In this document: one piece after another, positions 1-8,960 of the stretch
Position numbering within the stretch: position 1 is the stretch's first letter
Layout: each line of letters begins with the position of its first letter
Assembly (NCBI GenBank): GCA_963696025.1
Contig: CAVOII010000014.1
Span: 62,001 to 126,000 of the forward strand
Length of the DNA: 64,000 nucleotides
DNA from: JABCYV01 sp963696025
GTDB lineage: Bacteria > Acidobacteriota > Terriglobia > Terriglobales > Acidobacteriaceae
Direction: 5' to 3'
Notes under the pieces: model-generated
Database searches by the model: none
The model's input: the letters and a program-made list of their open reading frames with translations, nothing else
What the model was told of the DNA's origin: nothing
Made by a program: the position numbers and the translations under genes

Positions 1-263
1 ACTCCCAACTCCACGCGGGATTGCTCGTCGGACCCGCACCTTGTCTTCGTGAGTGCCGTTAGATCGAATGTGAGCGGTTGTGAACAGACAGTCAAATCTA
101 TACCAGATAGGGTTTGTGCTGTTCCACTCTGGCTGCTCAAGGTTCCTAGGCCGGAACTCAAGCGGTGCACAACGCACGAGTGTTCTGCGTAAGGACCGAA
201 AGCAAGATCAAATCCCAAGTGAAACCTCAGGCCGCCGCGAGGCGAGAATCTTAGGAGGATTCA

Positions 264-1229
264 ATGAAAAGAGTATTCCTGCTCATGGTTGTATCGGCCC
301 TGTTGGTGATGTTGGGGTTTGCGCAGACGCCCGACGCTCGCAGCAACACGGACCAGGCCACCGTTAGCGGTTGCTTGGGTGGATCTGATGGCAACTACAC
401 AGTTGCGGAAGACGGCACTCGTCAGATCCTCAAGATCACCGCCAGCAGTATTGATCTCACGCCACATCTGGGCCATGCCGTAAAACTCACGGGGCACAGA
501 GCAAGTGGAGCCGTGAGTTCCGGCGCTTCTGATAACAGCTTTGCCGTCACCGAACTGAACATGATCTCGGAACACTGTGCCGTGGCCGTCGCCTCAGCCG
601 CCGCTGCACCAGTTGTGACTGTCATTCCCTCTTCGGAGACTGTCATCGCACGGGCGCCGGTCACCGCTGCACCCAACGCGACTGTCAGCACACCCGCTTT
701 GGACGCTGCAGTACCCGTTGTGACTGTCATTCCGTCTTCGGAGACTGTCATCGCGCCCACGCCGGCCGCCGCTGTACCCAATGCGACTCCCAGCACACCC
801 GCTTTGGACGCTGCAGCACCCGCTGTGACTGTCATTCCGTCTTCGGAGACTGTCATCGCGCCCGCTGCAAAGGCTGGTCACCCAATGCGACTGTCAGCCC
901 AACCTCCCAGACCCTCAGCAGCACAGGCTGAGGCCGCCACTGTACCCGCTGCGGACGCAACACCAACCGCTGCGACTGCCAGCCCGTCCTCAGAGACTGT
1001 CGGCACACCTACCGCAGCCGCCACTACTCCCATCGTGACTCATAGGGCCGGCTCTCTGTGGCTCTTGATTCCGTTTGTCGTGCTGGCAATCGTCTTAGGC
1101 ACGCTGGTCCCTCTCCTCGGCAGGTGGAGAAAACGGAAAATTCTGGAGCGGAACGGCACCCCAAATCTTTCTCTCACGAATGAAGCGAGCTCTGACCGAG
1201 ACAAGCCAGAACTACGCAAAGTTGCCTAG
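264..1229 (+). CDS. Secreted or membrane-anchored repeat protein with N-terminal OB-like (DUF5818-type) domain
   Basis: 321 residues. The N-terminus is a signal peptide (MKR, hydrophobic to about residue 20). Residues ~30-105 resemble the small acidobacterial extracytoplasmic domain that begins VSGCLGG and ends with a Cys (DUF5818-like; family assignment is from memory). Residues ~110-260 are Ala/Pro/Thr-rich linker with the motif VTVIPSSETVIA repeated. A single membrane helix (~residues 268-290, LWLLIPFVVLAIVLGTLV) is followed by a basic RWRKRK tail, so the protein is probably anchored with the linker outside. The start is supported by AGGAGG about 6 nt upstream of ATG 264. Function unknown. 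Confidence 0.8.
   Translation: MKRVFLLMVVSALLVMLGFAQTPDARSNTDQATVSGCLGGSDGNYTVAEDGTRQILKITASSIDLTPHLGHAVKLTGHRASGAVSSGASDNSFAVTELNMISEHCAVAVASAAAAPVVTVIPSSETVIARAPVTAAPNATVSTPALDAAVPVVTVIPSSETVIAPTPAAAVPNATPSTPALDAAAPAVTVIPSSETVIAPAAKAGHPMRLSAQPPRPSAAQAEAATVPAADATPTAATASPSSETVGTPTAAATTPIVTHRAGSLWLLIPFVVLAIVLGTLVPLLGRWRKRKILERNGTPNLSLTNEASSDRDKPELRKVA
612..860 (+). repeat. Three 39-nt in-frame repeats with exact 105-nt period
   Basis: Near-identical 39-nt blocks lie at 612-650, 717-755 and 822-860, each encoding VVTVIPSSETVIA or a close variant. The 105-nt period (35 codons) indicates recent tandem duplication inside the linker of the surrounding gene; a more divergent fourth copy (SPSSETV) follows near 980. 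Confidence 0.85.
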
Positions 1230-1287
1230 GCTGAGCGAGTGTAATTCGGCAGTGACGTGGAAGGGCGGCCCTTCAGGACTGAGTAAT

Positions 1288-1317
1288 CCGAAGGCGGAGT
1301 TAGCTCCGCCTTCTCGG
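1288..1317 (+). terminator. Stem-loop after the first gene, terminator-like without U-tract
   Basis: CCGAAGGCGGAG pairs with CTCCGCCTTCTCGG across a TTAG loop with one bulged T. It lies ~60 nt after the stop codon at 1229. There is no run of T after the stem, so intrinsic termination is uncertain. Confidence 0.4.
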
Positions 1318-1854
1318 TGCGAAAGGCTCATCGCCTTTACGCGGATACTCCAACGGCGACCTTATGGAAAGTGGAGAGAAGGACGTCCTTCTCAAATGTT
1401 CGCGTGTAATCGGAAAGCATATTGGATTTCAGAGACGAATCGAGACATTGCGTACTAACATGGCAACCCCACGGTTGGGGCGACTAAGAAGACGGCGTAG
1501 CGGCGGGTTGAAAACAAATAGTGCTCGGTCCGGTGGCTCGCGGCGGTTGCTCCCAAAAAGGTTCGGCTACGGGCCGTGCAATCTATGCAAGCGTCCCCCG
1601 ACAGCACCAAGCGAACAACTCACGGGCGCGGCTGAAACGGAGAAACGAATGAAGTCAGGAGCGGGAGTCTCTCGTCTCATAGCTGCGCAGTTGCCTTTAT
1701 TTTCAAAACCTGAGCAAATCTGAGCAGTCACCAATTACGCAGCGCCGTAACCTTTTTATTTAGGAGATGTGTAAGGAACCATGCGGCCCACGGTCGTTTG
1801 TTCCGCTGGTGGCGAAGCCGGACACATCTCACACATTTCGGACAAGGAGGGGCT
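1318..1854. other. No gene recognised
   Basis: No reading frame here has protein-like composition or a convincing ribosome site. I see no tRNA, repeat array or known riboswitch in it. Confidence 0.5.
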
Positions 1855-1926
1855 ATGTTAGGTTACGGTTTGGCTGGAACAATTGTCGTAGTTCTGTTGA
1901 TTGTTTTTGTCGTGCGCAGTCTGTAA
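1855..1926 (+). CDS. 23-residue hydrophobic membrane peptide
   Basis: The predicted peptide is MLGYGLAGTIVVVLLIVFVV plus RSL: one membrane helix with a basic C-terminus. A strong ribosome site (AAGGAGGGG) lies 4 nt before ATG 1855, which is the main reason to call such a short gene. It resembles the very short single-helix proteins (DUF3309/lmo0937-like) common in soil bacteria; two relatives occur here at 4114-4194 and 7286-7435. Function unknown. Confidence 0.6.
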   Translation: MLGYGLAGTIVVVLLIVFVVRSL

Positions 1927-1940
1927 ACCCAAAGCTATGC

Positions 1941-2783
1941 CTAGGCCGCTGGCCAAGAGGACGTGGGTTCGACGTAACTAAGCATCGCCTGCTTCAATTG
2001 CGAGTCCACTTCGTCTGCGATGGTCATAACATCCAGCAAAACCTTGCTGAAATCCACTCGGGCAAGATTATTTTGCAGAGTGTTAAAGATGCTGACCTGA
2101 AGGATTCGAGATTCCTCTACCACCATTGCAGCAGTGTACCCCTGTTTGCGTCTCAAATCTCCGTGTTCGCGGGCTGCGATGGAGACGTCTGCCTTTGTTG
2201 CTATTGGTAGTCGTAAGCGGTAAATCAGGTCAGCGAGTATGCCGGGAAGATGTCCGGTGCGGTCTTCAAAGTTCAGCCTTATACAGGTTAGCTCGGCGTC
2301 CTTCTGCACCAGTGCCATCCAATATTGAATCGTAACCTCAAGGTCATGCTCCAATATGTCTGCCACGCTCTTAGCTGGAACCAGACGGCGAGCAATAGGG
2401 TGCTCTAGCTTTTCGTGGATGAGTTTTCTGAGTGATGCGATCTCGATTGGTTTGCAGAGAACTTCGTCAGCTTGCAACCGGATCGCAGCCAAGCCTTCTT
2501 CCAGAGCTGGGTAACCGCTAAGTACCAGCGTTACCGCTTTCGGGTGGGTGTGGCGCATGGCGCTGACGACCGTGAAACCATCGCCGGCCTGCGGCATGTG
2601 CAGGTCGGAAAGCAGTACATCGAATTTCTCATTCGCGATACGGCTGAGGGCTTCAGTTACGTTCATTACTGATACAACTTCAAACCCGTCACGTTCCAGG
2701 GCCGCTTGCAGCATGAATCGTACTGAGTCGTCATCGTCGGCTATCAGAACTCTAAGCGCAGTTGATTGTTCGCTCGGAGCCAT
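1941..2783 (-). CDS. Response regulator with C-terminal RsbRD-like domain
   Basis: 280 residues. Residues ~10-125 form a receiver domain: acidic DDDD at 16-19, phospho-acceptor Asp60 in LLSDLHMP, Ser in LVLSGY and Lys111 in LCKPIE. The C-terminal half (IQYWMALVQKDAELTCIRL...) resembles the helical RsbRD N-terminal domain of stressosome-type proteins (family recognised from pattern). No DNA-binding domain is visible, so output is probably by protein-protein contact. It stands alone, divergent from the Crp/Fnr gene at 3030; no sensor kinase is adjacent. Confidence 0.85.
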   Translation of the reverse strand: MAPSEQSTALRVLIADDDDSVRFMLQAALERDGFEVVSVMNVTEALSRIANEKFDVLLSDLHMPQAGDGFTVVSAMRHTHPKAVTLVLSGYPALEEGLAAIRLQADEVLCKPIEIASLRKLIHEKLEHPIARRLVPAKSVADILEHDLEVTIQYWMALVQKDAELTCIRLNFEDRTGHLPGILADLIYRLRLPIATKADVSIAAREHGDLRRKQGYTAAMVVEESRILQVSIFNTLQNNLARVDFSKVLLDVMTIADEVDSQLKQAMLSYVEPTSSWPAA

Positions 2784-3029
2784 ACAGCACCGCCTCTGTC
2801 ACGAACAGTGACATTTTAACTCCTAGACCATCTTCAAAAAGTGGTCGATTTTGAACAGGTGCCCTCAACATACACAGCTAAATGCCCAATATTGTTCATT
2901 TTAAACACCTTAGCCAAGCGAGCAGTTTTTCCATTGGGCCGCAGCAGTTTTTAACAATTCTGAGCAAAAGTGAACATCTTTGCTGGCACACCATTTTGAT
3001 ACAATTTGAGGGATTGTAGCTCCGCGCAG

Positions 3030-3710
3030 GTGAACCGTTTGGTGCCGCCAACCAAATCGGCCAAGAAAAAGGGCGACTTCGACCCAAGGAAATTCCTTGC
3101 CACTATCGGCGAGGGTAGGAAAGTCGTGGCCTTTCCCAAGAAACAAACAATCTTCGCGCAAGGGGGCGCGGCTGACGCAGTCTTCTATATTCAGCAAGGC
3201 AAGGTGAGACTCACAGTCGTATCCGAATCTGGCAAGGAAGCAACTCTGGGCATATTGAGTGAGGGAGAGTTTTTCGGAGAAGGTGCCCTGGCTGGACAGC
3301 CTTTACGCATGGGTTCCGCAACCGCCATGACGGACTGCGAACTTCTGCAAATTGACAAGAAAGCAATGATGCTTGCGCTCCACCGAGAACACACGTTCTC
3401 GGACCTGTTCGTAGCGTATCTGCTGTCACGGAACATCCGATACGAAGAGGATTTGGTTGACCAACTCTTCAATTCCAGCGAAAAGAGACTAGCTCGGGTT
3501 CTGCTCTTGCTGGCTCACTTCGGCAAGGAAGGCGTACCCGAGACTGTAATTCCCAAGATGAGTCAGGAGACGCTCGCCGAGATGGTAGGCACAACCCGGT
3601 CTCGGGTCAGTTTTTTCATGAATCGGTTCAGAAAGTTAGGCTTCGTTGACTATGGCGAGAGCGGGCTGCAAGTTCATAGTTCACTTCTAAGTGTCGTTCT
3701 GCATGACTAG
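3030..3710 (+). CDS. Crp/Fnr-family transcription regulator
   Basis: About 226 residues from GTG 3030. A cyclic-nucleotide-binding-like beta-barrel (FAQGGAADAVFYIQQGKVRLTV ... GEFFGEGALAG) is followed by a dimerisation helix and a winged-helix domain (SQETLAEMVGTTRSRVSFFMNRFRKLGF). There are no Fnr-type cysteines, so it is not an oxygen-sensing [4Fe-4S] Fnr; the ligand is unknown. The frame is open further upstream to TTG 3006, but a TACAAT-like -10 box at ~2999-3004 would put transcription start after that codon, so I prefer GTG 3030. A close paralogue is at 9650-10327 and decayed copies are at 5900 and 8815. Confidence 0.88.
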   Translation: MNRLVPPTKSAKKKGDFDPRKFLATIGEGRKVVAFPKKQTIFAQGGAADAVFYIQQGKVRLTVVSESGKEATLGILSEGEFFGEGALAGQPLRMGSATAMTDCELLQIDKKAMMLALHREHTFSDLFVAYLLSRNIRYEEDLVDQLFNSSEKRLARVLLLLAHFGKEGVPETVIPKMSQETLAEMVGTTRSRVSFFMNRFRKLGFVDYGESGLQVHSSLLSVVLHD

Positions 3711-3749
3711 CTTCCGCGCCGCGCCGCAATCCCAGAGACCAAGCGGAAA

Positions 3750-3957
3750 TCAGGCACTGGCCGGATCTAATCCGGAAATCGGAGCTATTTTCGTCGCCAC
3801 CAGCACCTCCAACAATGTGGCGGTGTTCCGAACGCTTCCTTCCTGAGATGGTGATGAGTGCTTCTGAGACGAGGGGATGTTGCCCCGCCAGCGAGTCAAG
3901 ACGGTCACTCACGCTGTAGAGTTGCTGAACTTCATGCAGGATCGCATTCGGATGCAT
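3750..3957 (-). pseudogene. Frameshifted ~67-residue gene of a local repeated family
   Basis: Read from ATG 3957, the frame gives MHPNAILHEVQQLYSVSDRL... to ALITISG; it is then displaced by what looks like a duplicated GGAA (~3838-3845), and the original reading resumes as SVRNTATLLEVLVATK...GLDPASA and stops at 3750. A second damaged copy lies at 10775-10942, again near a Crp/Fnr gene. The intact product would be a small cytoplasmic, mostly helical protein of unknown function. It faces the Crp/Fnr gene tail to tail. Confidence 0.65.
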
Positions 3958-4113
3958 GGGTACGCGGCTTTCCTGAGAACCTTAACAAGAGAACACTTCA
4001 TGTGGACTGACTTAGTTCAGGACCTGAAAGAGGATTCGCGGGACTATTTCCATTCGAACCCGCAACGCCACAGATTAGGAGCAGCGTGGCCAAGCGTTCA
4101 TCCTGTAACCGCG

Positions 4114-4194
4114 CTAGCCGCGCCAACGAGAGTATCCCCAGCCCCCGCCACCGAGCAAAAATATCACCAAAAGAACAATCAATACGGTTTCCAT
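4114..4194 (-). CDS. 26-residue DUF3309-like membrane peptide
   Basis: The minus strand encodes METVLIVLLVIFLLGGGGWG followed by YSRWRG: one hydrophobic helix, then a glycine run and aromatic/basic tail, the typical pattern of DUF3309 peptides. A GTGAGGTG element lies just upstream of ATG 4194. Too short for certainty, but composition and ribosome site agree. Confidence 0.55.
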   Translation of the reverse strand: METVLIVLLVIFLLGGGGWGYSRWRG

Positions 4195-4620
4195 GTTCAC
4201 CTCACTTGTTAAGAGGAAGCCGGACTGGCCTTTGTAACGGTCGTCTCACTTCTTCACTATGCAAGATGATAGAGGTGGCGAAGGCGGATGTCTGGTCACA
4301 TTGGACCACTTTTGAGCGCTCGATTTGTACGGTGAGCCTTGCAGGATTGTGAAGGATTCGCGCTTTGATTCATCGAGAACCCAACCCTTTTGTCCCCGAC
4401 ATTTGCCCCAGCTCGATGGACGCGATCGAAGTTGTGTAGACTGCCGATCTCCCTCGCGTCGAGCCGCAGGCTCGCCGGATACCTGCGATCATGGTCGGAA
4501 CTGTGCAGTTTGGATCAGCCGAACCATTCTTTCCAAGTCTATGCTGTATCTATCGAGCAGGTAAAAGTCGCGGCGAAACGTGCTGCTGGCTGGGTCCTCT
4601 TGGAAAAGAAGCAACGGAAT
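4195..4620. other. No gene recognised
   Basis: Short frames on both strands here have no recognisable motif and poor ribosome sites. Nothing further seen. Confidence 0.45.
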
Positions 4621-4962
4621 ATGACCCATATCACCAATAAGCCGATACCCAAACTGCATAAAGCTCCCCAACCGCCCCTGTCACACCCCGGGGCGACTCT
4701 TGACTCGGATCGTGCCAAGAGGCCACCGCTCGCCGAGCTTCCTGCGACGGGCCAGGAACTGAATCCCGGAGATCGCGTCGAGGGTTTAGGAGACTTCGGA
4801 AAGCCGACTGGAGAATTCGGCACAGTTGAGCAAGCTAACGAAGATGACGCGGTCGTCAAATGGGATGGTGACGGTCGTATGAGACTCCACCAACCATTGC
4901 TCAAGAAAATTAGCCCGCCTGGTCAAGCTGGGTATCGACCTGGACGCGCTGGCACTGGGTGA
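4621..4962 (+). CDS. Small hypothetical protein with GDRVEGLGDFG domain
   Basis: 113 residues from ATG 4621. The first ~45 residues are Pro-rich and probably disordered. Residues ~48-97 (GDRVEGLGDFGKPTGEFGTV ... VVKWDGDGRMRLHQPLLKKI) form a compact beta-rich domain that I recall as a recurring acidobacterial small-protein domain; GTVEQ..DDAVVKWD resembles a KOW/SH3-like barrel. No signal peptide or membrane helix. The longer frame upstream (from 4390) lacks protein-like composition. Function unknown. Confidence 0.65.
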   Translation: MTHITNKPIPKLHKAPQPPLSHPGATLDSDRAKRPPLAELPATGQELNPGDRVEGLGDFGKPTGEFGTVEQANEDDAVVKWDGDGRMRLHQPLLKKISPPGQAGYRPGRAGTG

Positions 4963-5359
4963 CTTCGCCGAGGTTGAGGATCGCAGCGGCTTGGTCACCA
5001 ACTGATGAGTTACTTTCGCCATAGTCTGGAATTCAGCCAATCCGAGCTTACATGCAACTCACTCCCTGAGCACGTCTGCTCGTGAAATGAGCCGTTCTGT
5101 ACAGTATTGGGCTCGAAAATGAGCGAACCTATTGATGCTTCAAGAGAGCAGTTTTGCCCGTCAAACCAGGCGGCCCGATCTTCTCTCTTGAGGCAGGCCC
5201 TCCCCGAGACACAGGGTGTAATCGCGTTGCCGGTCATGTTCATCAGCCAGCATCCGCAAACCCATGCGGTCCGGATGGCGGGCCCCCGGAAAGTACAGGG
5301 AACACTCCGCGCTCAGGGCTTTACCGTGGACCGCCAGTGTGTCAAATAAAGGAGAAGGA
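4963..5359. other. No gene recognised
   Basis: Overlapping frames on both strands cover 5107-5469 but neither has a recognisable domain or good start. Treated as upstream region of the gene at 5360. Confidence 0.4.
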
Positions 5360-5866
5360 ATGCTCTTAGCCAGCAAAGCCGCGCGGGCTGGGGTTGTCTT
5401 CATATTCCTGGCGACGGGGATCTCGGGACCACGCCCGACGCCGCTCGCTTCGGGAGCCAACCTCAGCAAAGAAGAGCCAGGGGTCGGACGACGGGATCGG
5501 GACGATATCGAGAAGATGCAGGAAACTCTGCGCGATAAAGGACACTACCGAGGCAAAGTTGATGGCGTCTTCGGTCTACGGACCCGAGCGAGTATTCGCG
5601 CTTATCAGAAGGCTGAGAATCTGCCAGTCACCGGGCAGGTTGATACCCGGACTGCAGACCGACTCGGTGTCAGACCTGAGGGCCACGTGGAGACTGGCAA
5701 CGAGACTACGAAAGGTAAACCTTCGGCAGGCATAAAATGGGCGAAAGGTTCGGGGCGAACAAGCAAGACACTCCGGAAGACAGGCAAGACAGCAACCGCT
5801 ACTGAAAGCGGCCAGGGAGAGGACGAGAAGGCACTTCAAGCTGAGAACAGCAACCACCCACAATAG
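5360..5866 (+). CDS. Secreted peptidoglycan-binding-domain protein
   Basis: 168 residues from ATG 5360, preceded by AGGAGAAGG. The N-terminus has a basic/hydrophobic signal-like segment (KAARAGVVFIFLATGI). Residues ~55-105 (IEKMQETLRDKGHYRGKVDG ... LRTRASIRAYQKAENLPVTG) match the peptidoglycan-binding 1 fold (PF01471). The C-terminal ~60 residues are Lys/Thr/Gly-rich and likely disordered. No catalytic domain is present, so it probably only attaches to the cell wall. Confidence 0.8.
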   Translation: MLLASKAARAGVVFIFLATGISGPRPTPLASGANLSKEEPGVGRRDRDDIEKMQETLRDKGHYRGKVDGVFGLRTRASIRAYQKAENLPVTGQVDTRTADRLGVRPEGHVETGNETTKGKPSAGIKWAKGSGRTSKTLRKTGKTATATESGQGEDEKALQAENSNHPQ

Positions 5867-5899
5867 CCTGAGTTCTTTCCAGTTCGCAAAAGCTGGTTA

Positions 5900-6197
5900 T
5901 CTCTTACTCCCTTTCTCACACTATCCGAATCGAGGAAGACTTCGTAGATCAGATTTCCATTCCAGCGAAAAGCTATTACCGCTGATTCTATTGCTGCCAG
6001 CGCGGTTTGGAAGGCAATCCGAGTCGAAGTCATCGGTGCTGAAAGTGAACCAGCAAACTCTCGCGGAGATGATGGTCGGTACGACGTGCTCGCGAGTGAG
6101 TCACTTCATGAATGAGTTCAGAAAAGTGGGATTCATCCACTACAGCCGGGGCTTGCAGGTGCACTGGGAACTATTCACCTTCGCCCGCCAGGAGTAA
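5900..6197 (+). pseudogene. Decayed Crp/Fnr regulator, C-terminal part
   Basis: Pieces of a Crp/Fnr gene can be read with frame changes: IRIEEDFVDQ near 5925, then LPLILLLPARFG and NQQTLAEMMVGTTCSRVSHF ending with RGLQVHWELFTFARQE at 6197. The pieces align with the end of the intact regulator at 3030-3710 (YEEDLVDQ, LAEMVGTTRSRVSFFMNRFR). The ligand-binding barrel is absent and one extra Met is inserted in the recognition helix region. Dead copy. Confidence 0.75.
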
Positions 6198-6395
6198 GTG
6201 GAATTTGAGTTCCGACGCGGTTTCGGCAATTCCGTGTGGCAAGTGTGAGCATTATTGCTCAGACCCTTTGAACCCTGATTTGCTAAGGTCGGAATTGCCC
6301 TGGTACGCCGGCCTGCCTGCCCGGATTTGTGTGCGAGTGTACGCACAGCCGGAGCCAGTAAGGCGGCGCAGAGGTAACAGAAATGAGGTTGTCCC

Positions 6396-7127
6396 ATGAA
6401 AAAAGTAATGTTCTTACTTGCGATGTTGAGTCTCGGCACGCTGTGCTGGGCAGGGTCGGCACGGGAGGATGCCACCGACCGACTGGACAATGCCACACAG
6501 GTGTTACATGAAATTATGGGAATGCCAGACAAGGGAATCCCGGAAGAAGTGTTGGAGCATGCAAAGTGCGTGGCCGTCATACCGCACATGGTCAAAGGTG
6601 GCTTTGTCTTCGGAGGTAAAGGAGGCAAAGGCGTAGCTACCTGCCGCACGGCGAATGGCTGGAGTGCGCCTGCGTTCATCACGATTTCAGGCGGAAGCTG
6701 GGGGCTGCAGATCGGCGTAGAAGCTGTGGATGTGGTACTGATCATTCAGAATGAAAAGGGGATGCAAAAGCTGCTATCGAGTAATTTCCAACTTGGAGCG
6801 GACGCTTCAGCCGCAGCGGGTCCGGTTGGACGGCATGCCGAGGCCGGTACCGATTGGAAGATGGATACAGAAATCCTGACCTACTCCCGTGCCAAGGGTG
6901 CGTTCGCTGGGCTCACGTTGGAAGGTGCATCGATCCGCCAAGACAATGATTCCCGGCACGCGATGTACGGACCCAAGGTCACAACTCGGGCGTTGCTGTT
7001 GGGCAAAGTGCCGGCTCCATCTGCAGCCCAGCCGTTCCTTGCGGAGATTCGCGGAGCAAAAGCCCAAGCTGTAGCCGCAGGGAAATCTGAAGCGAAAGCC
7101 GAAGCCAAAGAGAGAGATCAGAAGTAG
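6396..7127 (+). CDS. SYLF/YSC84-domain lipid-binding protein, exported
   Basis: 243 residues with signal peptide (MKKVMFLLAMLSLGTLCWA). Residues ~28-215 form a SYLF (YSC84) domain: heptad region with LHEIM...KGIPEEVLEHAKCVAVIPH, then GGFVFGGKGGKGVATCR and WSAPAFITISGGSWGLQIG. SYLF proteins bind membranes/phosphoinositides in eukaryotes; the bacterial role is unclear. The last ~30 residues are an Ala/Lys/Glu-rich tail. GAGG lies upstream of ATG 6396. Good match over full family length. Confidence 0.88.
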   Translation: MKKVMFLLAMLSLGTLCWAGSAREDATDRLDNATQVLHEIMGMPDKGIPEEVLEHAKCVAVIPHMVKGGFVFGGKGGKGVATCRTANGWSAPAFITISGGSWGLQIGVEAVDVVLIIQNEKGMQKLLSSNFQLGADASAAAGPVGRHAEAGTDWKMDTEILTYSRAKGAFAGLTLEGASIRQDNDSRHAMYGPKVTTRALLLGKVPAPSAAQPFLAEIRGAKAQAVAAGKSEAKAEAKERDQK

Positions 7128-7285
7128 GACTCTCAGAATTGGGCTGCCGCTGTTCGTCATTTAACGACTCTATATGTTCAAGTGACGGCACAGCCATCAT
7201 TTACCCTCTTATTGCGTTCGCGCGAAGCAGCTTTGACGCGGACGCGACGAGATTCACCTTCGCGTGCACGAATGGGGAGGTTGAT

Positions 7286-7435
7286 ATGCTTTGGACGATT
7301 TTCGTTGTTCTTGTGATTTTGTGGCTTCTGGGTTTGAGTTTGCATGTGGGCGGAAGTCTGGTCCACTTGCTGCTGGTTGTGGGGTTGGTGATTCTGGTCA
7401 TTAACCTGCTGAGCGGACGACGAAGTGCGATTTGA
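7286..7435 (+). CDS. lmo0937-family small membrane protein
   Basis: 49 residues: MLWTIFVVLVILWLLGLSLH, a VGGSLVHLLLVVGLVILVINLL second helix and a GRRSAI tail. Two membrane helices, a central His and the closing Gly-Arg-Arg are typical of the lmo0937 family. GGGGAGG precedes ATG 7286. The frame extends upstream but that part is not protein-like. Function unknown; often stress-related by context (inference). Confidence 0.78.
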   Translation: MLWTIFVVLVILWLLGLSLHVGGSLVHLLLVVGLVILVINLLSGRRSAI

Positions 7436-7757
7436 AGAAACGCATCACGAGTCCAGGCAGCAGAGGTCACGGCGTCAGTCTCCTGGCCTCAGTTTCACTC
7501 CAAGTCTGGGTTGGGTAACAGTCTGTTTAGCTCGTCAAGAAGGGCCAGAGATCTCGGTACTTATCTCGCTCATCCGATCGTGGCTCACTCCTGCATGCAG
7601 CTTTTCGGAAGGCCGCTCAATAGTGGACACCCGATGAAACAAGACGGCGGAAAGTGAGTTGGAGTTATCTGAGACCTGCAGAACAATGCGAGGATAGTAT
7701 CGTCGCGCGAGCAGAGCTGAGGAGCGGAACCCTGAGATGGCGAGAAGTGCTTCTGAG
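7436..7757. other. No intact gene; trace of the small repeated family
   Basis: The only recognisable signal is on the minus strand around 7735-7757, where SEALLAISG can be read, matching SEALITISG of the gene at 3750-3957. It abuts the stop codon of the YihY gene. The rest shows nothing. Confidence 0.35.
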
Positions 7758-8669
7758 TCACGCTGCGTCGCTTAGATCAGTGATCCGAGCGTGCGCAAGG
7801 GTGGACGATTGCAGAGTTCTGTGGTCTCTTAATTCGCCAAGCAGAAAATTAATTTCTCCGCCTAGCAGGATGGCGAAACCGGAAAGGTAAAACCACACGT
7901 ATAAGCCTATGGCGGCGCCTAGCGGTCCATACGTGTTATCAAGATGTTCGAAGTGCCGGAAGTAACTCCCTAGCAAGTATGACAAACCAACCCACGTCGC
8001 CACTGCAACAATTGCTCCGGTCAGACTATCCCGGAAGCGCTGCTTCACATCGGGACCGAAATGGTAGAGCAGTTGCACTGCTAACACGCCAAAGATCATG
8101 GCTATGCCCCACCGGAGGTATCGCCAGGCCGTAATCACGGCAGGATTAAGGTCAAGTCTCCTTGTGAACCAGATCCCAAGGGATGTCCCCTCGACCATCA
8201 ATCCTACAGCGACAAGTAATAAAGATCCCGCAAGCAAGGTCAGTCCCAGCGCAATGGGTCGAGTCTTCCAGACGGGTCGGGTTTCGCGGACTCGATAGAC
8301 GAGATCAAGGCCATCGATTATCGCTGCAAATCCGCTGGAAGCTGTCCAAATCGTGAACATTAAACCGAGCGTAAGGAAGTGTTTGTGTTTGTGACTGATG
8401 ACATCAGACACAATGTTGCGCACCAAACTCATTCCATCTCCTGGGACGAGCTTGGCCATTAAGCTTAGGAGGCCCTCAAACAGGTGAGGGATGGGTACAT
8501 GCCCGAGCAGCGACGCCATCGAAACCAGCAGCGGAAACAGTGAGAGCACGAAATAGTACGACAGCCCCGCAGCGAATACGAAGAGATGTTCGTCATAAAC
8601 ATCGTTGTAGAGGGTTACCAGCGATTGTTTAGTCGTGAGCCACACCGATTCCACACTCAACCTCAGCAC
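7758..8669 (-). CDS. YihY/BrkB-family inner-membrane protein
   Basis: 303 residues with six hydrophobic segments. Diagnostic features are the early FAAGLSYYFVLSLFPLLVSM motif, the middle ASSGFAAIIDGLDLVYRV segment and the late YGPLGAAIGLYVWFYLSGFA followed by LLGGEINF. The family was once called ribonuclease BN; it is now regarded as an uncharacterised integral membrane family. Length is normal. It is monocistronic, facing away from the Crp/Fnr fragment at 8815. Confidence 0.9.
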   Translation of the reverse strand: MLRLSVESVWLTTKQSLVTLYNDVYDEHLFVFAAGLSYYFVLSLFPLLVSMASLLGHVPIPHLFEGLLSLMAKLVPGDGMSLVRNIVSDVISHKHKHFLTLGLMFTIWTASSGFAAIIDGLDLVYRVRETRPVWKTRPIALGLTLLAGSLLLVAVGLMVEGTSLGIWFTRRLDLNPAVITAWRYLRWGIAMIFGVLAVQLLYHFGPDVKQRFRDSLTGAIVAVATWVGLSYLLGSYFRHFEHLDNTYGPLGAAIGLYVWFYLSGFAILLGGEINFLLGELRDHRTLQSSTLAHARITDLSDAA

Positions 8670-8814
8670 CGGTCACCTCACAGCTCTTGTTTCATGATGC
8701 TTTTCGCAATTTTACCCCTTTGAAGACATAAGCAGATTCAGAGTCTTGGTCACTCAAGAAAACGCTTCTGCACCAGACGGTCAGCAATCTCGCGCGCGGC
8801 CTCAGTTTCCGATA

Positions 8815-8960
8815 TTGTTCGTGGCATATTTGCTGACACGGAACATCCGATACGAAGAGGATTTGGTTGACCAGTTTGCAACTCCAGCGAGAAACGACTG
8901 GCTCGCGTTCTTCTCCTGCTTGCTCACTTTGGGAAGGACGGAAAGCCACTTTAGACTCTA
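8815..8960 (+). pseudogene. Crp/Fnr regulator fragment
   Basis: FVAYLLTRNIRYEEDLVDQ is followed by a shifted continuation (ATPARNDWLAFFSCLLTLG) that in another frame matches SEKRLARVLLLLAHFG. The stretch ACGGAACATCCGATACGAAG and the next ~16 bases are identical to the intact gene at ~3428-3463, so this is a recent partial duplication. No start, barrel or HTH remains. Confidence 0.75.
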
